Assembly (NCBI RefSeq): GCF_000429845.1
Contig: NZ_AUCQ01000002.1
Coordinates: 310,001 to 374,000 of the forward strand
DNA: 64,000 bases
Reading direction: 5' to 3'
From: Comamonas composti DSM 21721
GTDB taxonomy: Bacteria; Pseudomonadota; Gammaproteobacteria; Burkholderiales; Burkholderiaceae_C
The translations under genes and the position numbers were made by a program. The notes under the pieces were generated by a model. It did no database searches. It had not been told where the DNA came from and worked only from the letters and a program-made list of their open reading frames with translations. This document shows, in pieces, positions 17,453 to 28,557 of this stretch; position 1 is the first letter of the stretch, and every line of letters starts with the position of its first letter.

Positions 17453-19060
17453 TTACATGCGGAACACGCCGAACTTGGTGTCCTCGATCGGCGCATTGCG
17501 CGTGGCCGCCAGGCCCAGGGCCAGCACGCGGCGCGTATCGGCCGGGTCGATCACGCCATCGTCCCACAGGCGGGCACTCGCGTAATAGGGGTGGCCCTGG
17601 TCCTCGTATTGCTGGCGGATCGGCGCCTTGAAGGCCTCCTCCTCCTCGGCCGACCAGTTGCCGCCCCGGGCCTCTATGCCGTCGCGCTTGACCGTGGCCA
17701 GCACGCTGGCCGCCTGCTCGCCGCCCATGACGGAGATGCGCGCGTTCGGCCACATCCACAGAAAGCGCGGCGAGTAGGCACGGCCGCACATGCCGTAGTT
17801 GCCCGCGCCAAAACTGCCGCCAATGATGATGGTGAACTTGGGCACCGCGGCCGTGGCCACGGCCGTGACCAGCTTGGCACCATGGCGCGCAATGCCTTCG
17901 TTCTCGTACTTGCGGCCCACCATGAAACCCGTGATGTTCTGCAGGAACACCAGCGGAATCTTGCGCTGGCAGCACAGCTCGATGAAGTGGGCGCCCTTGA
18001 CGGCCGACTCGCTGAACAAAATACCGTTGTTGGCAATGATGCCGACCTGCATGCCTTCGATGCGCGCAAAACCGCAGACCAGGGTGGCGCCAAAGCGCGC
18101 CTTGAATTCGTCGAACTGGCTGCCGTCCACGATGCGCGCAATGATTTCGCGCACATCGAAGGGCTTGCGCGTGTCCACAGGAATCACGCCGTAGAGCTCC
18201 TGGGCATCGAACAGCGGTGCTTCGGGCCTGGCATCGCCCGCATGGGCCGGTTTTTGGTGGTTGAGGTTGGCCACGGCCTGGCGCGCCAGGGCCAGCGCAT
18301 GGGTGTCATTCTGGGCCAGGTGATCGGCCACGCCCGACAGGCGCGTATGCACATCGCCGCCGCCCAGGTCCTCGCTGCTCACCACCTCGCCGGTCGCCGC
18401 CTTGACCAGGGGCGGGCCGCCGAGAAAGATCGTGCCCTGGTTCTTCACGATGATGGACTCGTCGCTCATGGCCGGCACATAGGCGCCGCCGGCCGTGCAC
18501 GAGCCCATGACCACGGCGATCTGGGCAATGCCGGCCGCGCTCATGTTCGCCTGGTTGAAGAAGATGCGGCCGAAGTGGTCGCGGTCGGGGAACACATCGT
18601 CCTGGTTGGGCAGGTTGGCGCCGCCCGAGTCCACGAGATAGACGCAGGGCAGGCGGTTTTGCGCGGCGATCTCCTGGGCACGCAAATGCTTTTTCACCGT
18701 CATCGGGTAGTAGGTTCCACCCTTCACGGTGGCGTCGTTGCACACCACCATGCAGTCCACGCCGGCCACGCGGCCCACGCCCGCAATCATGCCCGCGCCC
18801 GGGGCATCGTTGTTGTACATGTTGAGCGCGGCCAGCGGCGCGAGCTCCAGGAACGGCGTGCCCGGATCGAGCAGCAGGGCCACGCGCTCGCGCGGCAGCA
18901 GCTTGCCGCGCGCCACATGCTTGGCGCGCGCGGCCTCGCCGCCGCCCTGGGCGATTTCGGCCAGGCGCGTGTTCAAGTCCTCGACCACGGCGCGCATGGC
19001 TGCGGCATTGGCCAGAAAGTCCGCCGAGCGCGGGTTGAGTTGGGTTGCAAGAATGCTCAT
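17453..19060 (-). CDS. liuB: Methylcrotonyl-CoA carboxylase carboxyltransferase (beta) subunit
   Basis: The 535-residue carboxyltransferase has two crotonase-like halves. The N-terminal half has '[20 protein letters not shown]' and '[16 protein letters not shown]'; the C-terminal half has '[20 protein letters not shown]' and '[20 protein letters not shown]', the features that separate methylcrotonyl-CoA carboxylase from propionyl-CoA carboxylase. It transfers carboxyl from biotin to 3-methylcrotonyl-CoA. It is the first gene of the liuBCDE run and divergent from the antiporter at 19153; the 92-base shared promoter region lacks a copy of the LiuR palindrome seen at 62501-62526. Confidence 0.96.
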   Translation of the reverse strand: MSILATQLNPRSADFLANAAAMRAVVEDLNTRLAEIAQGGGEAARAKHVARGKLLPRERVALLLDPGTPFLELAPLAALNMYNNDAPGAGMIAGVGRVAGVDCMVVCNDATVKGGTYYPMTVKKHLRAQEIAAQNRLPCVYLVDSGGANLPNQDDVFPDRDHFGRIFFNQANMSAAGIAQIAVVMGSCTAGGAYVPAMSDESIIVKNQGTIFLGGPPLVKAATGEVVSSEDLGGGDVHTRLSGVADHLAQNDTHALALARQAVANLNHQKPAHAGDARPEAPLFDAQELYGVIPVDTRKPFDVREIIARIVDGSQFDEFKARFGATLVCGFARIEGMQVGIIANNGILFSESAVKGAHFIELCCQRKIPLVFLQNITGFMVGRKYENEGIARHGAKLVTAVATAAVPKFTIIIGGSFGAGNYGMCGRAYSPRFLWMWPNARISVMGGEQAASVLATVKRDGIEARGGNWSAEEEEAFKAPIRQQYEDQGHPYYASARLWDDGVIDPADTRRVLALGLAATRNAPIEDTKFGVFRM

Positions 19061-19152
19061 GCTGGGCCTCTTTTTTCGTTTTTCCGTGCGAAAAACTTGG
19101 TTTTTGTTACAGACTTCGGAGATACAAGGACATCGAGTAAGGACAATGCCGC

Positions 19153-20886
19153 ATGCACACCGTTGAAATCGTTTTGCTGGTCCTGCTGCTGGGCTCGCTC
19201 ACGGGCATTGCGGCCCGCTATGTGCGCGCAATTCCCTTGCCGCTGATACAGATAGCGCTGGGCGCGCTCATGGCATGGCCTCAAAAAGGCCTGCACATTG
19301 CGTTCGATCCCGAGCTGTTTTTGCTGCTCTTCATACCGCCGCTGCTGTTCGCCGACGGCTGGCGCATTCCCAAGCGCGAATTCTTCGCGCTGCACCGCCC
19401 GATTCTGCTCCTGGCCCTGGGCCTGGTGCTGTTCACGGTGCTGGGCCTGGGCTGGCTGATCCACTGGCTGATTCCGGGCATGCCGCTGACCGTGGCCTTT
19501 GCGCTGGCCGCCGTGGTCTCGCCCACGGACGCCGTGGCCGTCTCCGCCATCACCCGCAACCTGGGCATGCCCGAGAAGACCATGCACATCCTGGAGGGCG
19601 AGTCCCTGCTCAACGATGCATCGGGTCTGGTGGCGCTCAAGTTCGCAATCGTGGCCACGCTCACGGGCCTGTTCTCCTGGACCGAGGTCGCCAAGGAATT
19701 CATGTGGATGGCCCTGGGCGGTCTGGGCGTGGGCGCACTGCTGGGCTGGGGCTTTGCCCATGGCCGCAGCACGATCACGCGCCGCCTGGGTGACGTGGCA
19801 GCCACGCAGATGGTGCTGCTGCTGGCCCTGCTGCCGTTTGCGGCCTATATCGTGGGCGAGAAGATCGGTGTCTCGGGCATTCTGGCGGCCGTGGCGGCCG
19901 GCATCACCACCAACTTCGCGGATCTGGAGCGCAGCAGCTACGTGAGCGAGCGCATGCAGACCGAGGGCACCTGGAGCCTGATCGAGGCCTCGTTCAACGG
20001 CGCCATCTTCCTGCTGCTGGGCCTGCAGCTGCCATCCATCATTGGCGTGAACCTGCACGACGCGGGCGACCAGTGGTGGATGCTGATCCTGTATGTGGTG
20101 CTGGTCTCCAGCGCGCTGCTGCTCATGCGCTGGATCTGGCTGACGCTGGGCGTGCAAGGCTCGCTGGCCCGCGCCCACCATCAGGGCAAGATGGCCGAGC
20201 GTCCCTCGCACCTGCTGAACCTGCTCACCACCATGGCCGGCATTCGCGGCGCCGTGACGCTCGCCGGCGCCTTGTCCGTGCCCATGCTGCTGAACAACGG
20301 CCAGCCGTTTCCGGGCCGCAACATGCTGATCTTTCTGGCCACGGGCACCATCTTGTTCACCCTGGTCCTGGGCTCGATCTCCCTGCCCCTGATACTGCGC
20401 CGCCTGCCACCGCCCGGCGAATCGCCCACGGTGCGCGAGGAGCGTCTGGCGCGCTCCGAAGCCTGCCATGCGGCCATGCGCGGCCTGACGCTCAGCGACG
20501 AGGAAATCCACAGCAACACCGCCGAATGGGTGCACATGCACCAGGAGGTCATGGGCCACCTGACCCAGGAATACCGCAACCGCGCCCAGCTGCTCGACGA
20601 CGGCAGCGGCACGGCCCTGAGCATCGAGGCCCAGCGCGAAGCGCCCGAAGTCGTGCGCCAGCGCAAGCTGCGCTATGTGCTGGAGCTGGAACTGAGGCTG
20701 CGCTGCATCCACCTGGAGCGCGACACGCTGTATGCCGAGCGCCAGGCCCATCGCATCAACGACGAATCCCTGCGCCATCTGGTCAGCGAACTCGACATGC
20801 AGGAGATCGCACTGCGCAAGCGCCTCACGGTGGCGCGCCGCGCGGCCGCCATGACGGACGAAGAGGCCCGGACGGTCGAGCATTGA
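19153..20886 (+). CDS. CPA1-family Na+(K+)/H+ antiporter
   Basis: This 577-residue inner-membrane protein has about 12 N-terminal helices and a hydrophilic C-terminal tail of about 150 residues rich in Arg and Glu. CPA1 motifs are '[11 protein letters not shown]', '[13 protein letters not shown]', '[16 protein letters not shown]' with the ion-binding Asn-Asp pair, and '[17 protein letters not shown]'. The family (NhaP/YjcE-like) exchanges cytoplasmic Na+ or K+ for external protons and supports pH and ion homeostasis. It is transcribed away from liuB and is the only + strand gene between 12 and 22 kb, so its link to leucine catabolism is positional only. It ends 16 bases before the convergent acyl-CoA synthetase gene. 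Confidence 0.92.
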   Translation: MHTVEIVLLVLLLGSLTGIAARYVRAIPLPLIQIALGALMAWPQKGLHIAFDPELFLLLFIPPLLFADGWRIPKREFFALHRPILLLALGLVLFTVLGLGWLIHWLIPGMPLTVAFALAAVVSPTDAVAVSAITRNLGMPEKTMHILEGESLLNDASGLVALKFAIVATLTGLFSWTEVAKEFMWMALGGLGVGALLGWGFAHGRSTITRRLGDVAATQMVLLLALLPFAAYIVGEKIGVSGILAAVAAGITTNFADLERSSYVSERMQTEGTWSLIEASFNGAIFLLLGLQLPSIIGVNLHDAGDQWWMLILYVVLVSSALLLMRWIWLTLGVQGSLARAHHQGKMAERPSHLLNLLTTMAGIRGAVTLAGALSVPMLLNNGQPFPGRNMLIFLATGTILFTLVLGSISLPLILRRLPPPGESPTVREERLARSEACHAAMRGLTLSDEEIHSNTAEWVHMHQEVMGHLTQEYRNRAQLLDDGSGTALSIEAQREAPEVVRQRKLRYVLELELRLRCIHLERDTLYAERQAHRINDESLRHLVSELDMQEIALRKRLTVARRAAAMTDEEARTVEH

Positions 20887-20902
20887 TCTTCCCTGCCGGC
20901 GC

Positions 20903-22618
20903 TCAGGCCGTCCTGGCCGGGCGCAGATCCAGCATGGCGATCATCTCGTCGCGGATCTTGAACTTCTGGATCTTGCCCGTCACGGTCATGGGAAAGGCCT
21001 GCACGAAGCGGATGTAGCGCGGCACCTTGTAATGGGCGATGCGGCCCTTGCAGAAATCGCGCACGGCCTCCTCGGTGAGATCCTGGCCGGGCTTGGCGAT
21101 GATCCAGGCACACAGCTCCTCGCCATAGCGCTGGTCGGGCACGCCCACGACCTGCACGTCCTGCACCTGGGGATGGCCGTAGAGGAATTCCTCGATCTCG
21201 CGCGGGTAGATGTTCTCGCCGCCACGGATCACCATGTCCTTGATGCGGCCCACGATGTTCACATAGCCCTCGGCGTCCATGGTGGCCAGGTCGCCAGTGT
21301 GCATCCAGGCCTCCGCGTCTATGGCTTCGCGGGTCTTTTCCTCATCGCCCCAGTAACCATGCATGACCGAATAGCCGCGCGTGCACAGCTCGCCCGAGAT
21401 GCCGGGCGCCACGGTCTCTCCCGTGGCCGGATCGACGATCTTCACCTCCAGGTGCGGCTGCACCTTGCCCACCGTGGCCACGCGCTTTTCCAGCGGCGTG
21501 TCGGCATCGCTCTGGCAGCTCACGGGGCTGGTCTCGGTCATGCCATAGGCAATCGTGATCTCGGACAAATGCATGTCGCTGACCACGCGCTTCATGACTT
21601 CGATGGGGCAGGGCGAGCCCGCCATGATGCCGGTGCGCAGCGTGGACAGGTCGAACTGCGCAAAGCGCGGATGGTCGAGCTCGGCAATGAACATCGTGGG
21701 CACGCCGTGCAGGCCCGTGCAGCGCTCGGCCTCCACGGTCTCCAGCACCAGCAGCGGATCGAAGCCGTCGTTAGGATAGACAATGCAGCTGCCGTGCGTG
21801 AAACAGGCCAGGTTGCCAAGCACCATGCCGAAGCAGTGGTACAGCGGCACGGGAATGCACAGCCGGTCCTCGGGCGTGAGCCGCATGCACTCGCCAATGA
21901 AGAAGCCGTTGTTGAGGATGTTGCGGTGGGTCAGCGTGGCGCCCTTGGGAAAGCCCGTGGTACCGCTGGTGAACTGGATGTTGATGGGATCGGTGTTCCT
22001 GAGCCTGGCGGCCATCGTGTCGATGCGCTCATCGTCGGCCCGGCCCGTGGCCATCAGATCGGAAAAGCGCTGCATGCCGGCCTGCTCCCCGCCCTCGCCG
22101 GCCACATCGATCCAGACCACATGGCGCAGCTCGGGCAGGCGTGCTGCCTGCAGCCGGCCCGGCTCGACACCAGCAATCTCGGGGGCGAGCTCGCGCAGCA
22201 TGCCCAGATAGTCGCTGGTCTTGAAGCTGGGCATGCTCACCACGGCCTTGCAGCCCACTTTGTTGAGCGCGTACTCGACTTCGGATGTCCGGTAGGCCGG
22301 ATTGATGTTCACCAGCACCAGCCCCACCTGGGCCGTGGCCAACTGCATGAGCACCCATTCGGCATTGTTGTGCGACCAGATGCCGATGCGATCGCCCTTG
22401 TTCAACCCCAGGCCCAGCAGCGCGCTGGCCAGCTGGCGTGTGGCCTGATGCAGTTCTGCGTAGCTGTAGCGCAGGCCTTGATGGCGGCTGACCAGGGCTT
22501 CGCGTTCGGGCTGGCGCGCGGCCATGGCGGCAAAGAAGTCGCCAATCGTCTGCTCGATCAGAGCAACATCGGTGCGGCCTTGCGCCTGGCTTTTTTCAAG
22601 CAAAACAGTGGGCGTCAT
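20903..22618 (-). CDS. AMP-binding acyl-CoA synthetase
   Basis: The 571-residue adenylate-forming enzyme has the P-loop-like '[19 protein letters not shown]' (A3), '[11 protein letters not shown]' (A5), '[10 protein letters not shown]' (A7), '[20 protein letters not shown]' (A8) and the C-terminal '[11 protein letters not shown]' lysine (A10). It activates carboxylic acids to CoA thioesters with ATP. Similar enzymes accompany liu/atu clusters, where they could feed isovalerate or related acids in, but chain-length preference cannot be read. The ATG at 22618 has CAGGAGAC upstream. It is divergent from an AraC-type regulator across 124 bases. Confidence 0.92.
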   Translation of the reverse strand: MTPTVLLEKSQAQGRTDVALIEQTIGDFFAAMAARQPEREALVSRHQGLRYSYAELHQATRQLASALLGLGLNKGDRIGIWSHNNAEWVLMQLATAQVGLVLVNINPAYRTSEVEYALNKVGCKAVVSMPSFKTSDYLGMLRELAPEIAGVEPGRLQAARLPELRHVVWIDVAGEGGEQAGMQRFSDLMATGRADDERIDTMAARLRNTDPINIQFTSGTTGFPKGATLTHRNILNNGFFIGECMRLTPEDRLCIPVPLYHCFGMVLGNLACFTHGSCIVYPNDGFDPLLVLETVEAERCTGLHGVPTMFIAELDHPRFAQFDLSTLRTGIMAGSPCPIEVMKRVVSDMHLSEITIAYGMTETSPVSCQSDADTPLEKRVATVGKVQPHLEVKIVDPATGETVAPGISGELCTRGYSVMHGYWGDEEKTREAIDAEAWMHTGDLATMDAEGYVNIVGRIKDMVIRGGENIYPREIEEFLYGHPQVQDVQVVGVPDQRYGEELCAWIIAKPGQDLTEEAVRDFCKGRIAHYKVPRYIRFVQAFPMTVTGKIQKFKIRDEMIAMLDLRPARTA

Positions 22619-22742
22619 GTTCTTGTCTCCTGAGGATCTTCGCGCCATGGCTCGAGCCGGCCATTGGAGCAGCATGTCTGCCGGCCAGCATAAGGGCCAA
22701 CCCCGATCAGAACAGGTCACAAGGGTTGCAATAATTGCCAGC

Positions 22743-23816
22743 ATGTCAACCCCTTCACTGGTCAAGATCCCTCTGCCGCAGGCTGCGGCCACGGCTTCCT
22801 CTCACCCGGCGGTCACTCCCATGGCCTTTGTGCAAGCCATTGTCCTGGCCTATGAACGCCGAGGCCTGAGTGCCCTGCCTGCACTTGAAAAGGCACAAAT
22901 AGCGCCAGACCTGGTCAGCGATGCCAGCCAGCGCATCACGGCCCTGCAGATGGAGGCCTTGTCCGATGCCGCGATGCGCGAGCTCGACGACGAAGGTCTG
23001 GGCTGGTTTGCACGCCGCCTGCCCTGGGGCAGCTACGGCATGCTGGCGCGTGCCAGCATCGGCAGCGACCGGCTGGGACTGGCCCTGGTGCGCTGGTGCC
23101 GCCACCACGGCCTGCTGGCCGACGACATCCATCTGACGCTCAGCGAGGACGCGGGGCTGGCCACGCTGACCATCGAGGAAGCCAGGGATCTGGGTCCCAT
23201 GCGCGAGTTCTGCTTGGTCTCGGTGCTGTGCAATATTCACGGCTTCGCGAGCTGGCTGGTGGACGAGCCCATCCCCGTGCTGCGCGCCAGCTTTCCCTTT
23301 GAAGCCCCCGCGCATGCGAGCGCCTACGGCATTCTGTTCTCGGCGGGCGAGCTCGAATTCGACGCCCCCCGTGCGAGGCTGCAGTTCGAGGCGCGCTTTC
23401 TGTCCCTGCCGCTGGCACGCGACGAGGCTGCGCTCAAGCTCATGCTGCAGCGCGCCCTGCCGATACAGGTACGCCCTTACCGGCGCGAGCGGCGCCTGGT
23501 GCAGCGCGTGCGCCAGCTGCTGGCCGCCGATGGGGAGTGCCTGCAGACGGCGGACACGCTGGCACGCCAGCTGCACATGTCCCAGCGCAGCCTGCACCGC
23601 CAGCTCAAGGAAGAAGGCGCCTCGCTGCAAGCCCTCAAGGACGAGGTGCGGCGCGAGCGCGCCATAGGCCTGCTGCTGCGCACCAGCCGCCCCATCAAGC
23701 GCATCGCCCAGGCCTGCGGCTTTCTCAACGACAAAAGCTTCATCCGCGCCTTCCGGCTCTGGACGGGTTTGTCCCCTTCGGAATTTCGCAAGTCGCTGCG
23801 GGCTTCCCAGACTTGA
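22743..23816 (+). CDS. AraC-family transcriptional regulator (ArgR/OruR-like)
   Basis: In this 357-residue regulator, residues about 25-210 resemble the 'arabinose-binding' N-terminal domain of the OruR subgroup ('[20 protein letters not shown]', '[19 protein letters not shown]'). The last 100 form a double helix-turn-helix ('[20 protein letters not shown]', '[20 protein letters not shown]', '[13 protein letters not shown]'). The effector is unknown. Divergent orientation with the acyl-CoA synthetase suggests it may control that gene. No clear ribosome-binding site precedes this ATG, so the start is tentative; MAFVQA about 27 residues in is an alternative. It stands at the left edge of the PQQ island, 296 bases before the aldehyde dehydrogenase. 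Confidence 0.85.
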   Translation: MSTPSLVKIPLPQAAATASSHPAVTPMAFVQAIVLAYERRGLSALPALEKAQIAPDLVSDASQRITALQMEALSDAAMRELDDEGLGWFARRLPWGSYGMLARASIGSDRLGLALVRWCRHHGLLADDIHLTLSEDAGLATLTIEEARDLGPMREFCLVSVLCNIHGFASWLVDEPIPVLRASFPFEAPAHASAYGILFSAGELEFDAPRARLQFEARFLSLPLARDEAALKLMLQRALPIQVRPYRRERRLVQRVRQLLAADGECLQTADTLARQLHMSQRSLHRQLKEEGASLQALKDEVRRERAIGLLLRTSRPIKRIAQACGFLNDKSFIRAFRLWTGLSPSEFRKSLRASQT

Positions 23817-24112
23817 CCAGGAGCACAGAAAGAAGCAACGGAAAAACTTGGTAACCACCTGAAACCCAAACTGCACACTTCATCGGCACACGCCCCTGGA
23901 CCGGATGTCTCAAAGGCCATGTCACATCTGCTCCAAACCTCATCAACCCAGTGGCGCAATCTGGAACAACAAGCGCAACCAAACGTGACACATCCCTGGT
24001 ACAAGCCCGTGCCAGACTGTGACTCCAGGCTTTCGACCAAGCTGGCACAAAGCTTGTATGTAGTCTGGCAACCGGCATTTCCTCGCCGGCCTTTACAGCA
24101 AAGGAGACAACC
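23817..24112. promoter_or_regulatory. Regulatory region upstream of aldehyde dehydrogenase
   Basis: This 296-base non-coding gap has lower GC than its surroundings. It holds a sigma-54-like promoter (24042-24058) and several TGTGAC/GTCACA-type words (near 23920, 23985 and 24019) at distances where an activator could bind. Whether these are activator sites is not established. Confidence 0.45.
24042..24058 (+). promoter_or_regulatory. Probable sigma-54 promoter of the aldehyde dehydrogenase gene
   Basis: CTGGCACAAAGCTTGTA has TGGCAC and TTGT with GG and GT separated by exactly 10 bases; the consensus is TGGCACG, four bases, TTGC. The -12 element deviates by one base. A sigma-54 activator gene lies at 29959. 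Confidence 0.5.
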
Positions 24113-25639
24113 ATGGACATGTTCGAACTCAAGCGCTTCAACCTGGATATCGCCTATCCCTACAAGCAGCAGTACGACAACTTCATCGGCGGAAAATGGG
24201 TTGCGCCGCTCGCCGGTCGCTATTTCGAGAACGTCTCGCCCATTACCGGCAAGGCGTTCTGCAAGGTCGCCCAGTCCGATGCCAGCGACATCAACCTGGC
24301 CCTGGACGCAGCCCATGCAGCCCAGGAAAAATGGGGTTCGACCTCGGTCACCGAACGCGCCAACCTGCTGCTCAAGATTGCCGACCGCATGGAGCAGAAC
24401 CTGGAGCTGCTCGCGGTTGCCGAAACCATAGACAACGGCAAGCCGCTGCGCGAGACCATGGCCGCAGACATCCCCCTGGCCATCGACCACTTCCGCTACT
24501 TCGCCGGCTGCATACGCGCCCAGGAAGGCGGCATCTCCGAGATCGACGCCAACACCGTGGCCTACCACTTCCACGAGCCGATTGGCGTGGTCGGCCAGAT
24601 CATCCCCTGGAATTTCCCCCTGCTGATGGCCTCGTGGAAGCTGCCGCCCGCACTCGCGGCCGGCTGCTGCGTGGTCCTGAAGCCTGCCGAGCAGACGCCG
24701 GCATCCATCATGGTCCTCATGGAGCTGATCGCCGACCTGCTGCCGCCCGGCGTGATCAACGTGGTCAACGGCTTTGGCCGCGAAGCCGGCGAGGCCCTGG
24801 CCACGAGCAAGCGCATCACCAAGATCGCCTTCACGGGCTCCACGGCCGTGGGCCAGCGCATTCTGCACGCCGCCGCCGACAGCCTCATCCCCTCGACCGT
24901 GGAGCTGGGAGGCAAAAGCCCCAACATCTTCTTTGCCGACGTCATGGACGCCGATGACGAGTACCTGGACAAGGTCATGGAGGGCTTCTCCATGTTCGCG
25001 CTCAACCAGGGCGAGGTCTGCACCTGCCCCTCGCGCATTCTCGTGCAGGAGTCCATCTACGACCGCTTCATCGAGCGCGCCGTCAAGCGCGTGCAGTCGA
25101 TGAAGCAGGGCCACCCGCTGGACAAGAGCACCATGGTCGGCGCCCAGGTCTCGCAGGCCCAGCTCGATCGCATCCTCGGCTACATCGACGTGGGCCGCCA
25201 GGAAGGCGCGCAATGCCTGACCGGCGGCGAACGCAACCGCCAGGGCGGCGACATCAACGACGGCTTCTTCGTCAAGCCCACGCTGCTGTTCGGCCAGAAC
25301 AACATGCGCGTATTCCAGGAGGAAATCTTCGGCCCCGTGGCCTCGGTGACCACCTTCAAGACCATGGAGGACGCGATCCGCATCGCCAACGACAGCGAAT
25401 ACGGCCTGGGCGCCGGCGTCTGGAGCCGCAGCGGCACCACGGCCTACAGGATGGGCCGCGCCGTCAAGGCCGGTCGCGTGTGGACCAACTGCTACCACCT
25501 CTACCCCGCCCATGCAGCCTTTGGCGGCTACAAGAAGTCCGGTATCGGCCGCGAAAACCACAAGTCGGCCCTGTCCAACTACCAGCAGACCAAGAACCTG
25601 CTGGTCAGCTACAGCCCCAAGGCCCTGGGCTTCTTCTGA
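24113..25639 (+). CDS. exaC: NAD+-dependent aldehyde dehydrogenase (ExaC/AcoD type)
   Basis: The 508-residue cytosolic enzyme carries '[20 protein letters not shown]' (cofactor binding), '[11 protein letters not shown]', the catalytic glutamate in '[10 protein letters not shown]' and the catalytic cysteine in '[11 protein letters not shown]' near residue 303. The N-terminus '[20 protein letters not shown]' and the tail 'YSPKALGFF' fit the acetaldehyde dehydrogenase II group that partners PQQ ethanol dehydrogenases in Pseudomonas. It would oxidise the aldehyde made by the quinoprotein to the acid. An AAAGGAG ribosome-binding site precedes the start, and a probable sigma-54 promoter lies about 60 bases upstream. 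Confidence 0.94.
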   Translation: MDMFELKRFNLDIAYPYKQQYDNFIGGKWVAPLAGRYFENVSPITGKAFCKVAQSDASDINLALDAAHAAQEKWGSTSVTERANLLLKIADRMEQNLELLAVAETIDNGKPLRETMAADIPLAIDHFRYFAGCIRAQEGGISEIDANTVAYHFHEPIGVVGQIIPWNFPLLMASWKLPPALAAGCCVVLKPAEQTPASIMVLMELIADLLPPGVINVVNGFGREAGEALATSKRITKIAFTGSTAVGQRILHAAADSLIPSTVELGGKSPNIFFADVMDADDEYLDKVMEGFSMFALNQGEVCTCPSRILVQESIYDRFIERAVKRVQSMKQGHPLDKSTMVGAQVSQAQLDRILGYIDVGRQEGAQCLTGGERNRQGGDINDGFFVKPTLLFGQNNMRVFQEEIFGPVASVTTFKTMEDAIRIANDSEYGLGAGVWSRSGTTAYRMGRAVKAGRVWTNCYHLYPAHAAFGGYKKSGIGRENHKSALSNYQQTKNLLVSYSPKALGFF

Positions 25640-25673
25640 TTCCCAAAACCAGACAAGCGTTGAGCTTGCCGGT

Positions 25674-25705
25674 GGCGCCTGCCGAGCCTGCAGGCGGCAG
25701 GCGCC
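25674..25705 (+). terminator. Strong GC hairpin after the aldehyde dehydrogenase gene
   Basis: GGCGCCTGCC and GGCAGGCGCC form a perfect 10-base stem with a 12-base loop that is itself self-complementary. There is no T-run after it, so its role as a terminator is uncertain. Confidence 0.45.
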
Positions 25706-25871
25706 CCGCCTTCGCACACGCCAACGAGCTGGATATGGAATAACAACAAGCCTGGACACGACACCAGGCGCTGCCCCGGTCCATGGGCCTGGCAGCCGCC
25801 TCCACGCAAGGCCGCAACAGGCCGGCCCTGCCCCTTCCCCTTTCTGTATTCTTTCTGTGCAAGGAGCATCC

Positions 25872-28022
25872 ATGCATGCTTTTCAGCCTCGCGCGTCCGC
25901 CTTCGGCCTGCCCCGGCTGACCGGCCTGGGCAGCCTCATGGTGCTGGCCCAGGCCGCATTCGCCCAGGAGTCGCGCACGCCCCAGGCCCCCGATGCCGCC
26001 CTCCCCAGCGTCGCCGTGCACAGCAGCCTCGCCCAGTCGCCGGTGGAGCAGTTACCGGCCTCGATCACGCTCATCGACGGCGAACGCCTGCGTGATCGCC
26101 AGTGGCAGGTGAACCTCTCCGAAGCCCTGCCCGCAGCGCCCGGCCTGCTCATACAGAACCGCCAGAACTACGCCCAGGATCTGCAGTTGTCGATTCGCGG
26201 CCATGGCGCACGCTCCACCTTTGGCGTGCGCGGCGTGCAGATCTTCGTCGATGGCATCCCCTCGACCATGCCCGACGGCCAGGGCCAGACCAGCAACATC
26301 GACCTGGCCTCGGTGGAGCGCATCGAGGTCTTGCGCGGCCCTTATTCCGCGCTCTATGGCAATGCCTCGGGCGGCGTGATCAGCGCCTATACCGAGCGCG
26401 GAGAAGGCCGGCCCTCGGTGGAGAGCAACTTTGCCGCAGGCAGCGACGGGCAAAAGCGCCTGGGCCTCAAGGCCCGGGGCGAAAGCCATGGCATAGGCTA
26501 TGCGCTCAGCGCCAGCCGCTTTCTGACCGATGGCTGGCGCCGCCACAGCAGCGCCGACAAGAACCTGTTCAACGCGCGCCTGGATACCGAAACCGCCCAT
26601 GGCGGCCAGCTGACCCTGGTGGCCAGCCATGTGGACATCAACGCCAAGGACCCGGGTGGCCTCACGCCCGCGGACTGGGCGGCCGACCCGCGCGCCGTGG
26701 CCCAGGGGCCGCTGGACTTCAACGCGCGCAAGAGCACGCGCCAGACCCAGGCCGGCATCACCTACGAGCAAAAACTCGATGCGGCCAACAGCCTGCGCTT
26801 CATGGTGTATGCGGGGCAGCGCCAGATCACCCAGTACCAGTCCACACCTGCGGCCGCGCAAAAGCCGGCCACCAGCGCGGGGGGCGTCATCGACATGGGC
26901 CGCGACTACGGCGGCCTCGATGCGCGCTGGGCCCATGCAACCCGGCTCGCCAACCAGCCCCTGACCCTGGTCGCAGGCCTGGCCGCAAACCGGGTCGAGG
27001 AAGACCGCAAGGGCTACAACAACTTTGCGGGCAGCCAGCTCGGCGTCATGGGCGATCTGCGCCGCGACGAGCGCAATACGCTGAGCAACATCGACCCCTA
27101 TCTGCAGGCCTCCTGGTCGTTCGCCCCGGACTGGAAGGCCGAGGCCGGCCTGCGCTGGAGCCATGTGCGCGTCAAGTCACGCGACCAATACCTGGCCCCG
27201 GGCAATGGCGACGACAGCGGCAGCACCCGCTTTCACCGTCTGCTGCCCGTGGTCTCGCTGCAGTACCGGCTCAGCGAAGGCAGCCAGCTCTATGCCTCGA
27301 TGGGCAGCGGCCTGGAGACACCGACCTTCAACGAGCTCTCCTACCGCCCCGCAGGCCGCAGCGGCCTGAACTTCGACCTGCAGGCCGCGACCTCGACCAG
27401 TGCCGAGATCGGCTGGCGCCAGCGCTTTGCGGGCAGCGGCCTGCGCGGCGAATGGACGGCGGCGCTGTTCCAGACCGACACCCGCAACGAAATCGTGGCC
27501 GCAGAGAACATCGGCGGGCGCACCAGCTACCAGAACGCAGGCCGCACGCGCCGCCAGGGGCTGGAGCTGGGCTCGACCGCCTGGTTTGGCAGCCAGCTGC
27601 GCCTGGATGCGGCCCTGACCCTGCTGGACGCCAAGCTGCGCCAGGGCTTTTGCGATGCCAAGGGTGTTTGCGTGCCCGCAGGCAAGCGCCTGGCCGGCAC
27701 GGCGCGCCACCAGGCCTGGCTGGCCCTGGACTGGAAGCCGCACGAGAGCTGGAAATTCGGCCTCGACTGGCGCCACGTGGGCTCGCTGGCCGCGAACGAC
27801 AGCAACAGCGTGCTGACCCCGTCCTACGGAGTGTTCGGCGCCAGCGCCGGCTATACCCGGCGCCTCGGCGACTGGAAGCTGCAGGCCTATGCACGCCTGG
27901 ACAATCTCGCGGACAAGCGTTATGTAGGTTCCGTCCTCGTCAACGAGGGCAATGGCCGCTATTTCGAAAGCGCGCCGGGCCGCCAGTGGATGGCCGGGCT
28001 CAACCTGTCCTACCAGTTCTGA
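25872..28022 (+). CDS. pqqU: TonB-dependent outer-membrane receptor, PqqU (YncD)-like PQQ transporter
   Basis: The 716-residue receptor has a signal peptide (about residues 1-32), a plug domain and a 22-strand barrel ending in 'LNLSYQF'. From memory, segments match E. coli YncD/PqqU nearly word for word: 'NRQNYAQDLQLSIRG', 'VDGIPSTMPDGQGQTSNIDL', 'LRGPYSALYGNASGGV', 'RRDERNTLSNIDPYLQ', 'APGNGDDSG', 'NAGRTRRQG' and 'VNEGNGRYFE'. PqqU imports pyrroloquinoline quinone through the outer membrane. Its place between an aldehyde dehydrogenase and a quinoprotein dehydrogenase fits that role strongly. The start has AAGGAGCATCC immediately upstream; an in-frame longer version would overlap the dehydrogenase and lack a leader. 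Confidence 0.88.
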   Translation: MHAFQPRASAFGLPRLTGLGSLMVLAQAAFAQESRTPQAPDAALPSVAVHSSLAQSPVEQLPASITLIDGERLRDRQWQVNLSEALPAAPGLLIQNRQNYAQDLQLSIRGHGARSTFGVRGVQIFVDGIPSTMPDGQGQTSNIDLASVERIEVLRGPYSALYGNASGGVISAYTERGEGRPSVESNFAAGSDGQKRLGLKARGESHGIGYALSASRFLTDGWRRHSSADKNLFNARLDTETAHGGQLTLVASHVDINAKDPGGLTPADWAADPRAVAQGPLDFNARKSTRQTQAGITYEQKLDAANSLRFMVYAGQRQITQYQSTPAAAQKPATSAGGVIDMGRDYGGLDARWAHATRLANQPLTLVAGLAANRVEEDRKGYNNFAGSQLGVMGDLRRDERNTLSNIDPYLQASWSFAPDWKAEAGLRWSHVRVKSRDQYLAPGNGDDSGSTRFHRLLPVVSLQYRLSEGSQLYASMGSGLETPTFNELSYRPAGRSGLNFDLQAATSTSAEIGWRQRFAGSGLRGEWTAALFQTDTRNEIVAAENIGGRTSYQNAGRTRRQGLELGSTAWFGSQLRLDAALTLLDAKLRQGFCDAKGVCVPAGKRLAGTARHQAWLALDWKPHESWKFGLDWRHVGSLAANDSNSVLTPSYGVFGASAGYTRRLGDWKLQAYARLDNLADKRYVGSVLVNEGNGRYFESAPGRQWMAGLNLSYQF

Positions 28023-28090
28023 GAACGTGCTGGCGGCCTCCCCGGGCCGCCCCTGCTCGAGGACCGCCAACCGATTCCGAGGTGAACGCC

Positions 28091-28507
28091 ATGCACCATG
28101 CCGACCTGCTGGAAATCGCCCCCTGGCTAGAGACACAGCCGTTTTTCCTGCTGGGCTCGGCGAGTGCGGCCGGCGACTGCGACTGCTCCTACCGAGGCCG
28201 CGAGACCGCAGGCCCGCCCGAGCCCCTGCTCAAGGTCGTGGGCCCGCAGCAGCTCGTGTTCCCCGACTACCCGGGCAACAACCTGCTCAACACCCTGGGC
28301 AATCTGCTCGAACGCCCCGAGGTTTCCATGCTGTTCGTGGATTTCGCCCGCCAGTCCACCTTGCAGATCCAGGGGGGCTGCTGCATTGAAGCGCCGGATG
28401 CCAGCCTGCGCGCCATCTGGCCCATGGCCCCGCGCGTGCTGCGGGTGGAGGTGACAGCCATCGAGCAGGCATCCGTTGCCGGGCTGCCGCATCTGGTCCT
28501 GGCCTAG
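28091..28507 (+). CDS. Small PPOX-type (flavin/pyridoxamine oxidase-fold) protein
   Basis: This 138-residue protein carries 'VVGPQQLVFPDYPGNNLLNT' followed by 'LGNLLERPEVSMLFVDFARQ'. That is the split-barrel FMN-binding core seen in pyridoxamine-5'-phosphate-oxidase-like flavoproteins, at roughly half the usual length. Its substrate is unknown. GAGGTGA lies before the ATG. It sits 68 bases after pqqU and 50 before a second PPOX-type gene on the same strand, so the three may be co-transcribed. The location suggests a role in quinone or redox handling, but that is inference. Confidence 0.75.
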   Translation: MHHADLLEIAPWLETQPFFLLGSASAAGDCDCSYRGRETAGPPEPLLKVVGPQQLVFPDYPGNNLLNTLGNLLERPEVSMLFVDFARQSTLQIQGGCCIEAPDASLRAIWPMAPRVLRVEVTAIEQASVAGLPHLVLA

Positions 28508-28557
28508 ACCTTCGTCCTTTGACCGGCCCGTCACGGCCACCTTTTCAGGAGCCCGCC

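Noticed and set aside
23477-25873. A 798-codon open frame on the minus strand across the AraC and aldehyde dehydrogenase genes
   Set aside because: Its translation has no recognisable domain and it spans two genes with clear families on the + strand.
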